Assembly: GCF_017569925.1 (NCBI RefSeq)
Contig: NZ_CP050854.1
Location: forward strand, 1,736,001-1,800,000
Length of the DNA stretch: 64,000 bases
Origin: Brenneria izadpanahii
GTDB taxonomy: Bacteria; Pseudomonadota; Gammaproteobacteria; Enterobacterales; Enterobacteriaceae
Direction: 5' to 3'
The notes beneath the pieces were generated by a model, which saw only the letters and a program-made list of their open reading frames with translations, was not told the origin of the DNA and made no database searches. This document shows, in pieces, positions 9,946 through 19,196 of this stretch (positions are counted from its first letter, which is position 1; every line of letters starts with the position of its first letter). The translations under genes and the position numbers were made by a program.

Positions 9946-10488
9946 ATGAAACTTCAGCAATCTTCCCCTTTGCGGCAATCCGACGATGAACGGCGTTCAG
10001 CATGCGTCAAGCTGCGCAGAAAGCGTCGCGATAAAATGCTGGATGCCAATGATATCCGTTTGCTGATCCTCCACTTCCTGTCGCAAGGCGCCGCGCATGG
10101 CTATGAGCTGATTAAATCGATTGAAGATCTCTCCAAAGGCGAATATACGCCAAGCCCAGGGATTATCTATCCCAGTCTTACCCTGCTGGAAGAGATGGCA
10201 TGTATTCGCGCGCTGGACGATAGCGCCACGCGCAAAGCCTACAGCCTGGAAGCAAAAGGTCGGACGTTGCTGCAACAGAATCAGGATAGTTTAACCGTCA
10301 TCATCGGGCGTTTAACGTCACTGGCTATTTTGGTCAATAATCGCAGTATTCCCGAGGTCGAGCGCGCTATTCATAATATGAAAACGGCCCTGAATTCCCG
10401 CCTTTCCAAGCAAGATCTTTCCCAGCAAACGCTCCATACCATTATTGATGCGATGGATGAAGCGGCCAAGAAAATAGAGCGGAGTTGA
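9946..10488 (+). CDS. PadR-family regulator (YqjI-like)
   Basis: The 180-residue protein has a PadR winged-helix domain (about 35-120, with HGYELIKSIEDLSKGEYTPS) and a C-terminal helical dimerisation part, as in E. coli YqjI. YqjI represses yqjH and loses DNA binding when nickel is bound by its His-rich N-terminal leader. Here the roughly 30-residue leader is basic (KLRRKRRDK) with only one Cys and no His cluster, so nickel sensing of that type is not supported. In E. coli the two genes are divergent; here they lie on the same strand. AGGCAGG precedes the ATG. Confidence 0.75.
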   Translation: MKLQQSSPLRQSDDERRSACVKLRRKRRDKMLDANDIRLLILHFLSQGAAHGYELIKSIEDLSKGEYTPSPGIIYPSLTLLEEMACIRALDDSATRKAYSLEAKGRTLLQQNQDSLTVIIGRLTSLAILVNNRSIPEVERAIHNMKTALNSRLSKQDLSQQTLHTIIDAMDEAAKKIERS

Positions 10489-10651
10489 TGTTCTGACTTT
10501 TATTACCGCGCCGGTTCGGCATTATCTCGCCGGAATGTTAAATTCCATGTGAACCAGTGCCGCTGTAATTTTAAATTAATGTAAAATTTTTGGTTTATCG
10601 AAAAAGACATGGGTATTGTGTGGGCATATCATTGTTGAGAGAGACCCCGCC

Positions 10652-11206
10652 ATGTCGAAGTCAGAGCGCTTTTCCGGTGTGCAGATTGCGTTGCACTGGG
10701 CCGTATTTATTCTTTTGATCGTGACTTACGCCACCATCGAACTACGTGGTTTGGCTCCGCGGGGAACCCTTGCCCGTCAGATTGTTATGGGCCTGCATTT
10801 CAGCTGCGGCTTTACCATCCTGCTGCTGATGGTCGCCCGCCTGTTTTATAAGATGAAATACGCCACGCCGCCCGTCGAACCGCCTTATCCGCGCTGGCAG
10901 CACTATCTGGCGCACCTGACGCACGGACTTATCTACGCGCTTTTTCTGGCGCTGCCTATCCTGGGGCTGTCCTCTCGCTATTTGCGCGGCAATGACTGGG
11001 CGCTTTTCGGCATCGGGATGCCGGTGGCGTCGGCGCCCAATGCCGAACTGGCGCGCTCCCTGATTGATATTCATGAAACGCTGGCGCCGTTGGGATATTG
11101 GCTGATTGGATTGCACGCCGCCGCGGCGCTGTTCCACCACTATTTCATGCGCGACAACACGCTGCTCAGAATGATGCCCGCCAGAAAAAAACGCACCTCG
11201 GCGTAA
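10652..11206 (+). CDS. cytochrome b561
   Basis: The inner-membrane protein has 184 residues and four hydrophobic segments, matching the CybB/YodB-type cytochrome b561 family. Candidate heme-ligand histidines lie in ALHWA (helix 1), GLHFS (helix 2), DIHET and GLHAA (helices 3-4). Family members pass electrons between quinol and periplasmic acceptors, including superoxide. The start at 10652 begins MSKSERFSG, directly before the first helix; upstream in-frame codons add no homology. It seems to be a single-gene unit. Confidence 0.85.
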   Translation: MSKSERFSGVQIALHWAVFILLIVTYATIELRGLAPRGTLARQIVMGLHFSCGFTILLLMVARLFYKMKYATPPVEPPYPRWQHYLAHLTHGLIYALFLALPILGLSSRYLRGNDWALFGIGMPVASAPNAELARSLIDIHETLAPLGYWLIGLHAAAALFHHYFMRDNTLLRMMPARKKRTSA

Positions 11207-11242
11207 ACGTTCCGGGGATGTTTATCCGGCGGGGCGCGATAT

Positions 11243-12676
11243 TTACAGCGCTCCGCTGGTGAAATGCTCAGGATATTCCATCAGATCGGCGACGGTGGCC
11301 AAATTCTCTTCACACATCTGACGATTGTAAGCGCCGCCGAGGCACAGGCGCAGCGCGGCGGGCGGATTATTATCGGTGCTGAACGCCGCGCTGGATACCG
11401 CGCTAACGCCTTGTTCTCGCAGCCTGATCGCCACATCGGAAGGGTTCCAGTGCCAATGCCTGGGCAGATGGAGCCACAGGTGAAAGCCGTCGCTATCCGC
11501 CTGATAGTGGAATTTATGCAGGTATTTGGCCGCCAACTGCTGACGCAGACGCGCCTCGTGACGGATGGCCGCCAGCACGGTATCGGCGGTGCCGTCGCCG
11601 ATCCACTGGGTCGCCAGCGCGTTGGTTATCGGGCTGGACATCACGGTTAATGCTCTGAGCGCTCCCGCCAACAGTTGGGTGGAACGTTTGCCCGGACCTT
11701 TGATATAGGCAATGCGCAGACCGGCGCCAAAACATTTCGACAACCCGGTAACGTGCCAGGTGAGCTCCGGCGCCAGCTCGGCGAAGCTGGTTACGCTATG
11801 TGCGGGCAACGCCGAGTAGGCATCGTCTTCAATAATCGGCACGCTGTAGCGCAAGGCGATATCGGCCAGCGATTCCCGGCGGCGCAGCGGCACCGTCAGC
11901 GTGGTGGGATTATGGATGGTCGGATTGAGGTACAGCGCGCTGACGTGGTTCGTCTGGCATTGATTCTCAAACGCGCGCGGCAGCGGGCCGTCGCCATCGC
12001 ACTCCAGCGCCTGTAGCGGGATATTCAACTGACTGGCGATGGCTTTCAGACCGGGATAAACCAGACTCCCCACGCAGATTACCCCGCCTTTGCGCCCGAG
12101 CAGCGTAGACAATCCCACCAGCGCACTGTGGATCCCAGGACAGACCAGCACCTCGTCCATTTCCAGTTTCGGCAGCCGTTTTCCCAGCCAGATCATCGCC
12201 GCTTCTTTATCGCCGACCGTACCGCCAAAGTCCTGATAGCGCAGCAGGCTATAAATATCCTTGTGAGCGAACAGATTGAGAGCGCCCTGGCGGATGGCTT
12301 CCGCGATACCCGGCGCTTCCGGTTCGATCGGCGAATTCATGGTCATATCGTAGCTGCTGCCGCTGCTCAGCGGGATGGCGGGGACTTTTCCCCGGATAAA
12401 ACTGCCCAGTCCCGGACGCGAGTCGATCAAACCGCGTTTTTTGGCTTCGGCATAGCCGCGCGTCACCGTGGTGTAGTTGAGCGATAGGATCGCCGCCAGA
12501 TCGCGCAGGGGCGGAAGGCGGTCGCGCGCCTGAAATTCGCCGTTATTGACGCCATCGGCGATCAGGTCGGCAATCAGCAGGTAGGCGGGGCGTTGCGTTT
12601 GCTGGCGCAGACAGTTAGCCCAACGTTCGTAAATGCGGTCAATCATGGCGTCGGTTACCTCTCGATTACGTTTCAT
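11243..12676 (-). CDS. MocR-type GntR/aminotransferase-fold transcriptional regulator
   Basis: About 477 residues: an N-terminal GntR winged helix-turn-helix (LPPLRDLAAILSLNYTTVTRGYAEAK) joined to a fold-type I aminotransferase domain with the PLP lysine in TGLSKCFGAG. MocR regulators bind PLP or an aminoacyl-PLP adduct and typically control a neighbouring divergent gene, often recognising direct repeats. Here the neighbour is the Nit1C operon, and the spacer holds TGATTGCAT repeats. The start is uncertain: ATG 12676 or a nearby ATG (12688) fits; an ATG at 12646 with AGAGG upstream is possible. Regulation of Nit1C by it is an inference from position. Confidence 0.85.
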   Translation of the reverse strand: MKRNREVTDAMIDRIYERWANCLRQQTQRPAYLLIADLIADGVNNGEFQARDRLPPLRDLAAILSLNYTTVTRGYAEAKKRGLIDSRPGLGSFIRGKVPAIPLSSGSSYDMTMNSPIEPEAPGIAEAIRQGALNLFAHKDIYSLLRYQDFGGTVGDKEAAMIWLGKRLPKLEMDEVLVCPGIHSALVGLSTLLGRKGGVICVGSLVYPGLKAIASQLNIPLQALECDGDGPLPRAFENQCQTNHVSALYLNPTIHNPTTLTVPLRRRESLADIALRYSVPIIEDDAYSALPAHSVTSFAELAPELTWHVTGLSKCFGAGLRIAYIKGPGKRSTQLLAGALRALTVMSSPITNALATQWIGDGTADTVLAAIRHEARLRQQLAAKYLHKFHYQADSDGFHLWLHLPRHWHWNPSDVAIRLREQGVSAVSSAAFSTDNNPPAALRLCLGGAYNRQMCEENLATVADLMEYPEHFTSGAL

Positions 12677-12787
12677 TGCCGTGGTCATCCCGCGGCGGCA
12701 GGCGGGAACACCGGCAACGCCGATGGTATATAAACAGGCTTGCGCCACTTTAGGCTGAAAAACAGTCAGTAATCAATCATTGAATAC

Positions 12788-12809
12788 TTGATTGCATCAT
12801 TGATTGCAT
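12788..12809 (+). promoter_or_regulatory. tandem TTGATTGCAT repeats, candidate MocR operator
   Basis: Two exact copies of TTGATTGCAT lie at 12788-12797 and 12800-12809, 12 bp apart. A partial third (ATTGATT) follows from 12810, and an inverted ATCAATCAT precedes at about 12773. TGATTGCAT recurs at 12961-12969, just upstream of the sigma-54 element. Direct repeats between a MocR gene and its divergent target are the usual MocR operator design. Confidence 0.45.
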
Positions 12810-12845
12810 ATTGATTTTTTATGTGTGCATTAATAGTGCATTAAA

Positions 12846-12860
12846 GCATCAAAATAGTGC
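12846..12860 (-). promoter_or_regulatory. NtrC-like enhancer site
   Basis: On the minus strand the site reads GCACTATTTTGATGC, matching the NtrC pattern GCAC-N6-GGTGC except one base. It closely resembles the GCACTATATTGGTGC site of the E. coli glnA promoter. It lies about 125 bp upstream of the -24/-12 element. A second dyad, GTGCATTAATAGTGCA at 12825-12840, may be a weaker partner. Confidence 0.45.
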
Positions 12861-12984
12861 GAAACAGGTGATGGTTATTCGTGTGTTGTGTGTAATTTGT
12901 GAACGATAGTGAGTTAAAGTGAATTTTTTTTGCCGAGATTTTGAGCGAATGATTTAGCAATGATTGCATCGCCCATTTTGGGAC

Positions 12985-12999
12985 TGGCACAGGCTTTGC
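12985..12999 (+). promoter_or_regulatory. sigma-54 (RpoN) promoter of the Nit1C operon
   Basis: TGGCAC-N5-TTGC with GG and GC separated by exactly 10 bp matches the -24/-12 consensus. It lies about 90 bp before the ATG of the first Nit1C gene (13088). Transcription starting near 13010 would exclude any start codon upstream of 13088. With the NtrC-like site this predicts induction under nitrogen limitation. Confidence 0.7.
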
Positions 13000-13087
13000 T
13001 CTGATTATGAGGTCGCGCTATTTGCGGGATACATCGCAACGGGAAGCCTCAGGTTTTCCCTCTTATAAAGACAATGCGGAGCACACC

Positions 13088-13570
<483 letters not shown>

Positions 13571-13583
13571 GCGGAGGCGCGAG

Positions 13584-14591
13584 ATGGCTCAGTCACGTAC
13601 GGTTCGTGCGGCTGCGGTACAGATCGCGCCGGATCTCCATGAGGCCGGCAAAACGCTGGCCCGGGTTCTGGACGCCATCGATCAGGCAGCAATCAAAGGC
13701 GCGGAGATAGTGGTTTTTCCGGAAACCTTCGTTCCCTATTATCCCTATTTCTCTTTTATCACCCCGGCGATGACCGCGGGCGCCGCCCATCTGCGGCTCT
13801 ACGACCAGGCGGTACGGGTGCCCGGCCCGATAACCCAGGCGGTGGCGGAGCGCGCCAGACAGCGGGAAATCGTGGTGGTGCTGGGCGTCAACGAGCGGGA
13901 TGGCGGCACGCTGTACAACACGCAACTGGTTTTCGACGCCAGCGGCAAGCTGGCGCTCAAGCGGCGCAAAATCACCCCGACTTACCATGAGCGCATGATC
14001 TGGGGCCAGGGCGACGGCTCCGGGCTGAAAGTGGTGGACACCGCCGTCGGGCGCGTCGGGGCGCTGGCCTGCTGGGAACATTACAACCCGCTGGCGCGCT
14101 ATAGCCTGATGACCCAGCACGAAGAGATCCACTGCAGTCAGTTCCCCGGTTCGCTGGTGGGGCCGATTTTCGCCGAGCAGATGGATGTCACCATTCGTCA
14201 TCATGCGCTGGAGTCCGGCTGCTTCGTGATCAACGCCACCGGCTGGCTGAGCGACGCGCAGATTGAGGAACTGACGCCCGATCCCGCGCTGCAAAAAGGA
14301 CTGCGCGGCGGTTGCCACACCGCCGTCATCTCCCCTGAAGGCCGGCACATCGTACCGCCGCTCACCGACGGCGAGGGCATTCTGATCGCCGATCTGGATA
14401 TGCATCTCATCACCAAGCGCAAGCGCATGATGGATTCGGTGGGGCACTACGCCCGGCCGGAACTGCTGAGTCTGCGTCTTGACGATCGCCCGGCGCGTTA
14501 TGTGACGCCCGGCTACACCGATTCCGCTCGTGAAAGTGAAGGAGACCATGATGACGACTTCCAGCCAGTCCAGACAACAACTGATCACTGA
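13584..14591 (+). CDS. nit1: Nit1 nitrilase (Nit6803 subfamily)
   Basis: A 335-residue carbon-nitrogen hydrolase with the catalytic set of the superfamily: Glu47 ([10 protein letters not shown]), Lys129 ([10 protein letters not shown]), Glu136 and nucleophile Cys163 (ACWEHYNPL). The CWEHYNPL signature marks true nitrilases that convert R-CN to the carboxylate and ammonia. In Pseudomonas the homologous NitC/Nit1 gene is needed for growth on cyanide as nitrogen source, probably acting on cyanohydrin-type organic nitriles. It is second in the operon; AGCGGAGG precedes it. Its last 40 bp overlap the next gene. Expected to be a cytoplasmic oligomer. Confidence 0.9.
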   Translation: MAQSRTVRAAAVQIAPDLHEAGKTLARVLDAIDQAAIKGAEIVVFPETFVPYYPYFSFITPAMTAGAAHLRLYDQAVRVPGPITQAVAERARQREIVVVLGVNERDGGTLYNTQLVFDASGKLALKRRKITPTYHERMIWGQGDGSGLKVVDTAVGRVGALACWEHYNPLARYSLMTQHEEIHCSQFPGSLVGPIFAEQMDVTIRHHALESGCFVINATGWLSDAQIEELTPDPALQKGLRGGCHTAVISPEGRHIVPPLTDGEGILIADLDMHLITKRKRMMDSVGHYARPELLSLRLDDRPARYVTPGYTDSARESEGDHDDDFQPVQTTTDH

Positions 14592-15705
14592 ATTGCTGAC
14601 GCAGGGCGTCAATGTGGTGAATCCGTCGGCGCAGCACGTCAGCCGGCACGGCGGCGCCGGTCCGTCGGATCATCAGGCGGTGACCATCGACGGCGTGACG
14701 GTCATGGTGCCGATCTACACCCAGACGGCGCGCCACTCGGCATGGCAGGTCAAACACGCCGGACAGGGGAAAACCACCCTGCTGAAAGACAGCATTCCGG
14801 TACGGGATATTACCTTTGCCCGCAAACCGAAGTTTTACGATTTGCAAACCGAGGATGGCATTCCTTATTCCCATATCGCCACGCTGCACGGCACCGACGT
14901 GCTGGCGACCACGGTGCTGCAAACCTGCATCCGCTATGAGAACCGCCGCAAGGCCTGCCAGTTCTGCGCTATCGGCCAGTCGCTGGCGGCGGGGCGCACC
15001 ATCGCCCGTAAAACGCCGCAGCAGTTGGCCGAGGTCGCTAAAGCTGCCGTGGAGCTGGACGGCGTCAAGCATATGGTGATGACCACCGGTACGCCGTCCG
15101 GCAGCGATCGCGGCGCGCGTATTCTGGTGGAGAGCGCGCTGGCGATCAAAGCCGCCGTCGATCTGCCGCTGCAAGGCCAGTGCGAACCGCCGGGCGATCC
15201 GCTGTGGTTCAACCGAATGAAGGAGGCGGGCATCGACGCGTTGGGCATGCATCTGGAAGCGGTAACGCCCGAAGTACGCGCCCGCATCATGCCCGGCAAG
15301 GCGCAGGTGACCATTGAACAGTACCTGGTCGCTTTCGCTCAGGCGGTGGCGGTTTTCGGGCGCGGCCAGGTCAGCACCTATATTCTGGCCGGCATGGGAG
15401 ATACGCCGGAGGCGATTCTGGCGATCTCGGAGAAGCTGATCGCGCTGGGCGTCTATCCGTTCGTGGTGCCGTTCGTGCCGATCAGCGGCACCCCGCTGGA
15501 GCATCATCCGGCGCCCAGCAGCGCGTTTATGACATCGATCCTGGAACCGCTTGGCCGCATGCTGCGCGAAGGGCGGCTGCGCTCTTCGGATATCAAGGCC
15601 GGCTGCGGCCGCTGCGGCGCCTGCTCATCGTTATCCAGCTATGAAAAGGCCGGCGATGAGCCGCTCGGCTACCAACCATCCGGCCTCGTACGGGCCAGCG
15701 CCTGA
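14551..15705 (+). CDS. Nit1C radical SAM protein (MSMEG_0568 family)
   Basis: This 384-residue radical-SAM enzyme has an unusual cluster motif, C-x8-C-x2-C ([15 protein letters not shown], about 130-145), in place of the classical Cx3Cx2C. A second cysteine cluster sits near the C-terminus ([10 protein letters not shown]), probably an auxiliary site. This is the MSMEG_0568 family, found essentially only in Nit1C clusters; its reaction is unknown. The start is ATG 14551 (or the adjacent 14548) with AAGGAG immediately upstream, inside the end of nit1, implying translational coupling. Confidence 0.88.
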   Translation: MTTSSQSRQQLITELLTQGVNVVNPSAQHVSRHGGAGPSDHQAVTIDGVTVMVPIYTQTARHSAWQVKHAGQGKTTLLKDSIPVRDITFARKPKFYDLQTEDGIPYSHIATLHGTDVLATTVLQTCIRYENRRKACQFCAIGQSLAAGRTIARKTPQQLAEVAKAAVELDGVKHMVMTTGTPSGSDRGARILVESALAIKAAVDLPLQGQCEPPGDPLWFNRMKEAGIDALGMHLEAVTPEVRARIMPGKAQVTIEQYLVAFAQAVAVFGRGQVSTYILAGMGDTPEAILAISEKLIALGVYPFVVPFVPISGTPLEHHPAPSSAFMTSILEPLGRMLREGRLRSSDIKAGCGRCGACSSLSSYEKAGDEPLGYQPSGLVRASA

Positions 15706-15717
15706 AGGAGAAAGAGG

Positions 15718-16281
15718 ATGTCCGGTTATCCTGAATACACGATTAAGTGGGTCACCCTGCCTTGGGAGCGCCGTCAGGCTTATGCCCTGCGCCAGCGCGT
15801 GTTTTGTCAGGAGCAAGGGCTGTTTGAACAGCACGATCTCGACGAGATCGACAGCCAGGCTAAGTTACTGGTGGCGTTGGGAACGCTGGCGGGCTGGCAT
15901 GAGGAAGTGGTGGGAACGGTACGCATCCATCAACCGCGGCCCGGCGTCTGGTTTGGCTCGCGGCTGGCGGTGGACGATCGTTTTCGCCGTCAGGGACAGC
16001 TTGGCCCGATGTTGATCCGTCTGGCGGTCAGCAGCGCGCACGCGCTGGGCTGTAAGGAATTTTATGCCCATGTGCAGCAGCAGAACGAACCGCTATTCAA
16101 GCGCATGCACTGGCACACGCTGGAGAGCGTAACCTTACGCGGCATCCCTCATGCTTTTATGCAGGCCGATCTGACGCACTATCCCCCTTGCCGCGATCCG
16201 CTTAGCGGCATGGTGCTGGGCGGCCGCTTGCCGCGGGTGCCGGCGGAGCTGGCGCCGCTGATGATGAGGGTCGCCGGATGA
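15718..16281 (+). CDS. Nit1C GNAT-family N-acetyltransferase (MSMEG_0567 family)
   Basis: The 187-residue protein has a GNAT fold: ALRQRVFCQEQGLF at the N-terminal strand/helix, VGTVRIHQ in strands 3-4, and the acyl-CoA loop FRRQGQLGPMLIRL at about 90-103. The specific subfamily is the MSMEG_0567 member of Nit1C clusters. The acceptor substrate is unknown. AAGGAG precedes the start. It overlaps the following AIR-synthase-like gene by four bases (ATGA), so the two are translationally coupled. Confidence 0.88.
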   Translation: MSGYPEYTIKWVTLPWERRQAYALRQRVFCQEQGLFEQHDLDEIDSQAKLLVALGTLAGWHEEVVGTVRIHQPRPGVWFGSRLAVDDRFRRQGQLGPMLIRLAVSSAHALGCKEFYAHVQQQNEPLFKRMHWHTLESVTLRGIPHAFMQADLTHYPPCRDPLSGMVLGGRLPRVPAELAPLMMRVAG

Positions 16282-17237
16282 GCCTCGCCTTATCCGAACT
16301 CCTTGATTCCGTAAGGCGCGCCAGCGGAATCGCGCATAAACGCGATATTCAGCTGGTCGCCGATGCGCTGCGGGACGCCTGGCCGAACCGCTATCCCAAC
16401 GGCGATGACTGCGCGGCGATCGATGCCGACGGAGGCTTTAATCTGCTGGCGATGGAGGGATTCATCAATGACTTCGTGGAACAGGATCCGTGGTTTGCCG
16501 GCTGGTGCGGCGTGATGGTCAACCTCAGCGATATCGCCGCGATGGGCGGACGCCCGCAGGCCATCGTCAACGCGCTGTGGAGCGCGCAGGACGCGAAGGC
16601 GGAGCGGATTTTACAGGGGATGGCGGCGGCGTCGCGCGCTTATCAGGTGCCGATTGTCGGCGGGCACGCCAATCTGCGCAGTAACCAATCGCAGCTGGCG
16701 GCGGCGGTGTTAGGCCACGCCCGGCGGGTACTGAGCAGCTTTGCCGTAAGGCGCGGCTTAACGCTGGTGGCCGCCGTCAATTTACAGGGGCGCTGGCATC
16801 CGCCCGGTCTGAACTGGGACGCGGCGACCCATGCCGACCCCGCCGGGCTGCGCCGGGCGTTGGCGATACTGCCTGAACTGGCGGAGGCGCAACGGGTGGT
16901 GGCCGCCAAAGATATCAGCCAGGCCGGATTGTTGGGCACGCTGGTGATGATGCTGGAAAGCGCGCGGCTCGGCGCCAGTATCGATCTAGAGGCGATCCCC
17001 AAGCCGGACGAATGCGACTGGCGATCCTGGCTATGCGCCTTTCCCAGCTTCGGCTTTTTACTGGCCGTTGCGCCGCAGCAGACGGAAACGGTCGTCGCCC
17101 GTTTCCGCGACGCCGGGATCGGTGCGGCGGCTATCGGCGAATTTGACGATTCGCGCCGTCTCACCGTCTCCCGCAACGGCGAGCGCGACTGTTTCTGGGA
17201 CTTAAACACCACGTTATTGACCGGCATGGGCCGGTAA
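16278..17237 (+). CDS. Nit1C AIR synthase-like protein (Sll0787 family)
   Basis: A 319-residue protein of the PurM/SelD/HypE ATP-binding fold. The N-terminal domain has DDCAAID and VNLSDIAAMGGRP, the metal-ATP region of AIR synthases; the C-terminal domain has AAKDISQAGLLGTL. This is the Sll0787 family of Nit1C clusters and not PurM itself. Members of the fold use ATP to activate an amide, carbamoyl or selenide group, which suggests an ATP-driven step on the nitrile-derived intermediate. That role is inference only. Confidence 0.88.
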   Translation: MSLALSELLDSVRRASGIAHKRDIQLVADALRDAWPNRYPNGDDCAAIDADGGFNLLAMEGFINDFVEQDPWFAGWCGVMVNLSDIAAMGGRPQAIVNALWSAQDAKAERILQGMAAASRAYQVPIVGGHANLRSNQSQLAAAVLGHARRVLSSFAVRRGLTLVAAVNLQGRWHPPGLNWDAATHADPAGLRRALAILPELAEAQRVVAAKDISQAGLLGTLVMMLESARLGASIDLEAIPKPDECDWRSWLCAFPSFGFLLAVAPQQTETVVARFRDAGIGAAAIGEFDDSRRLTVSRNGERDCFWDLNTTLLTGMGR

Positions 17238-17252
17238 CTTCTGGAGGTAAAC

Positions 17253-17543
17253 ATGCCTGCTATGAACTTTGTCGTATGCTGGCCGGACGGCAGCAAAGAG
17301 AAGTGTTACTCCCCGTCCACCGCGATCGAGAAACACCTTATCGTCAATCATCCTTATACGGTGGAGTCGTTTGTGCGTATCGCGCAGACCGCCCTGAGCG
17401 AAGCCAGCGACCGGGTGGCGGCCAAATTCGGCTATGCCTGTTCCAGCGCGATGGATCAGTCCCGCGCCATTGAACAGAAAGCCCGGCAGTTCGCCGCCGC
17501 CGATCCGGTGGTGGTGGAAGAGATCACCGTTATCGGTCAATGA
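17253..17543 (+). CDS. Nit1C small protein (MSMEG_0570 family)
   Basis: The 96-residue MSMEG_0570 family nitrogen-starvation-response protein is a standard member of Nit1C clusters and has no known activity. The first half is a short beta-rich unit (FVVCWPDGSKEKCYSPST); the second half is helical (FAAADPVVVEEITVIGQ at the end). TGGAGG stands before the ATG. The stop codon overlaps the start of the flavoprotein gene by four bases (ATGA). Confidence 0.85.
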   Translation: MPAMNFVVCWPDGSKEKCYSPSTAIEKHLIVNHPYTVESFVRIAQTALSEASDRVAAKFGYACSSAMDQSRAIEQKARQFAAADPVVVEEITVIGQ

Positions 17544-18835
17544 ATCAGGTGGATATCGACATGCAGCGTAAAGAGTTTCCGGTGGTGATTATCGGCGGCG
17601 GACAGGCGGGGCTGGCCATGAGCTATTGCCTGACGCAGAGACGCATCGACCACGTTATCCTTGAACGGCGCCGGCTGGCCTGGGCGTGGCGCGAACAGCG
17701 CTGGGACAGTTTCTGCCTGGTGACGCCCAACTGGCAGTGCAAGCTGCCGGGCTTTCCCTATGACGGCGACGATCCCGACGGCTTTATGGTGAAAGATCAG
17801 ATTATCGATTACATCCAGCGCTATGCGGACAGTTTCAACGCGCCGCTGCGCGAGGGCGTCGGCGTCAAGCTCGTCAGCCGGGAGGGGGAGGGCTATCGGC
17901 TTGCCACCAACGACGGCGATTACCATGCCAAACAGCTGGTGGTGGCGGTCGGCAACTATCATCGCCCGCGTTTTCCCGATATTTCAACGCGTTTACCGCA
18001 GTGGATCACCCAGGTGCATTCGGCCGGTTACAAGTCTGAACGGCAGTTGCCGGCAGGAGAGGTGCTGGTGATTGGCTCCGCGCAGTCCGGGGCGCAGATT
18101 GCCGAGGATTTGCACCTCGCCGGGCGGCAGGTTCACCTGTGCGTCGGCAGCGCGCCGCGCGTATCGCGCTTCTACCGCGGGCGCGATGTGGTCGCCTGGC
18201 TGGAGGACATGGGTCATTATAAACTCACGGTTAACGACCATCCGCTGGGCGAGGACGCCCGGCGCAAAACCAACCATTATGTAACCGGGCGGGACGGCGG
18301 ACGAGACATCGATCTGCGCGCCTTTGCGCTACAGGGCATGCGGCTTTACGGCCGGCTGACGGATTACCGCGACGGCAAGCTCATCACCGCCGACGATCTG
18401 GCCCATAACCTTGATGCGGCCGACGCCACCTCGCAGAAAATCAAAGACAGTATTGATGAATGGATCGCGCAGCAGGGCATCGATGCGCCCGAAGAGCCTC
18501 GCTATCAACCGCTATGGCGGCCGGAGAATCCGCCGACGGAAATCGATCTGAGCAAAACGAATATAACCGTTATTGTCTGGGCGGTCGGATTCAAAACCGA
18601 TTTCAGTTGGATCGATGCGCCCGCTTTTGACGTCCGTGGATATCCTATCCATACTCGCGGCCGTTCAAGCTCGCCGGGGCTCTATTTTCTTGGCCTGCCG
18701 TGGTTGTGGACCTGGGGTTCGGGACGTCTCGAAGGCGTGGGCGAGGATGCCGAATATCTCGCCCGCCATATTGAAGAGCGCAACGGTGTTATCGCGTCCC
18801 AGACGAAGGTGGCGAGCGATGGCGATGTTTTGTGA
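17540..18835 (+). CDS. Nit1C flavin-dependent oxidoreductase (MSMEG_0569 family)
   Basis: The 431-residue protein has an N-terminal FAD-binding GGGQAGLAMSY (about 16-26) and a second nucleotide-binding site near residue 178 (IGSAQSGAQIA), as in flavin monooxygenases. It is the MSMEG_0569 family, the last of the seven conserved Nit1C genes, predicted to oxidise a nitrogen-containing substrate with NAD(P)H and O2. The start ATG overlaps the previous stop (ATGA). An internal ATG at 17561 directly precedes the FAD domain and cannot be excluded as the start. Confidence 0.87.
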   Translation: MNQVDIDMQRKEFPVVIIGGGQAGLAMSYCLTQRRIDHVILERRRLAWAWREQRWDSFCLVTPNWQCKLPGFPYDGDDPDGFMVKDQIIDYIQRYADSFNAPLREGVGVKLVSREGEGYRLATNDGDYHAKQLVVAVGNYHRPRFPDISTRLPQWITQVHSAGYKSERQLPAGEVLVIGSAQSGAQIAEDLHLAGRQVHLCVGSAPRVSRFYRGRDVVAWLEDMGHYKLTVNDHPLGEDARRKTNHYVTGRDGGRDIDLRAFALQGMRLYGRLTDYRDGKLITADDLAHNLDAADATSQKIKDSIDEWIAQQGIDAPEEPRYQPLWRPENPPTEIDLSKTNITVIVWAVGFKTDFSWIDAPAFDVRGYPIHTRGRSSSPGLYFLGLPWLWTWGSGRLEGVGEDAEYLARHIEERNGVIASQTKVASDGDVL

Positions 18836-18850
18836 TAAAACAGCGGCGCG

Positions 18851-19174
18851 CCCTGCGCCGATAATGTCCCCGGTATGCTGGTCATTCGAGACCCCCTGAG
18901 GCCGGGCGGCATAACGTTGAACACGATCAGCGTTACTGGCGGCAAGAAAACGATCGCTGGCTCTATTTCACGCACGATCGCGCGGTGCGCAAGGGGCGAT
19001 TTGCGTGTTGGGAAGAATGGACGATGTGATCAACGGCGCGCATTGCAGCAGAAGATTCGGCGGCGGGTGATTACCGGATGCGGCCGTCATGCAATACCCC
19101 GGCATATTTATTTTGTCCCCGAACTACCGCGCACTTTTTCCGGTAAGGTGGTAAGGCAACAACTGGCGGTTTAA
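18851..19174 (+). pseudogene. remnant of an acetyl/propionyl-CoA synthetase-type AMP-forming ligase
   Basis: Three pieces of an ACS-type C-terminus lie in order but in different frames: PGMLVIRDPLRPGG near 18870, YFTHDRAVRKGRF then GRMDDVINGAH (hinge and A8 region) at 18950-19050, and HIYFVPELPRTFSGKVVRQQ (A10 motif with the catalytic Lys) near the end. Frameshifts and a stop separate them, and the rest of the enzyme is missing. It directly follows the Nit1C operon, so it may mark a lost partner gene or simple debris. Confidence 0.7.
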
Positions 19175-19196
19175 CCGGGGATGTCGTCTCGTCCGC

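Noticed and set aside
12788..12809. TTGATTGCAT repeats as a CRISPR-like array
   Set aside because: Units are 10 bp with 2-bp gaps and only two or three copies; an operator is the better reading. No CRISPR array or cas gene was seen in the window.
13593..14612. 339-codon open frame on the minus strand across nit1
   Set aside because: Antisense shadow in GC-rich DNA; nit1 has full catalytic motifs and the minus frame shows no domain.
14410..15507. 365-codon open frame on the minus strand across the radical SAM gene
   Set aside because: Same effect: composition follows the sense codons and no motif is present.
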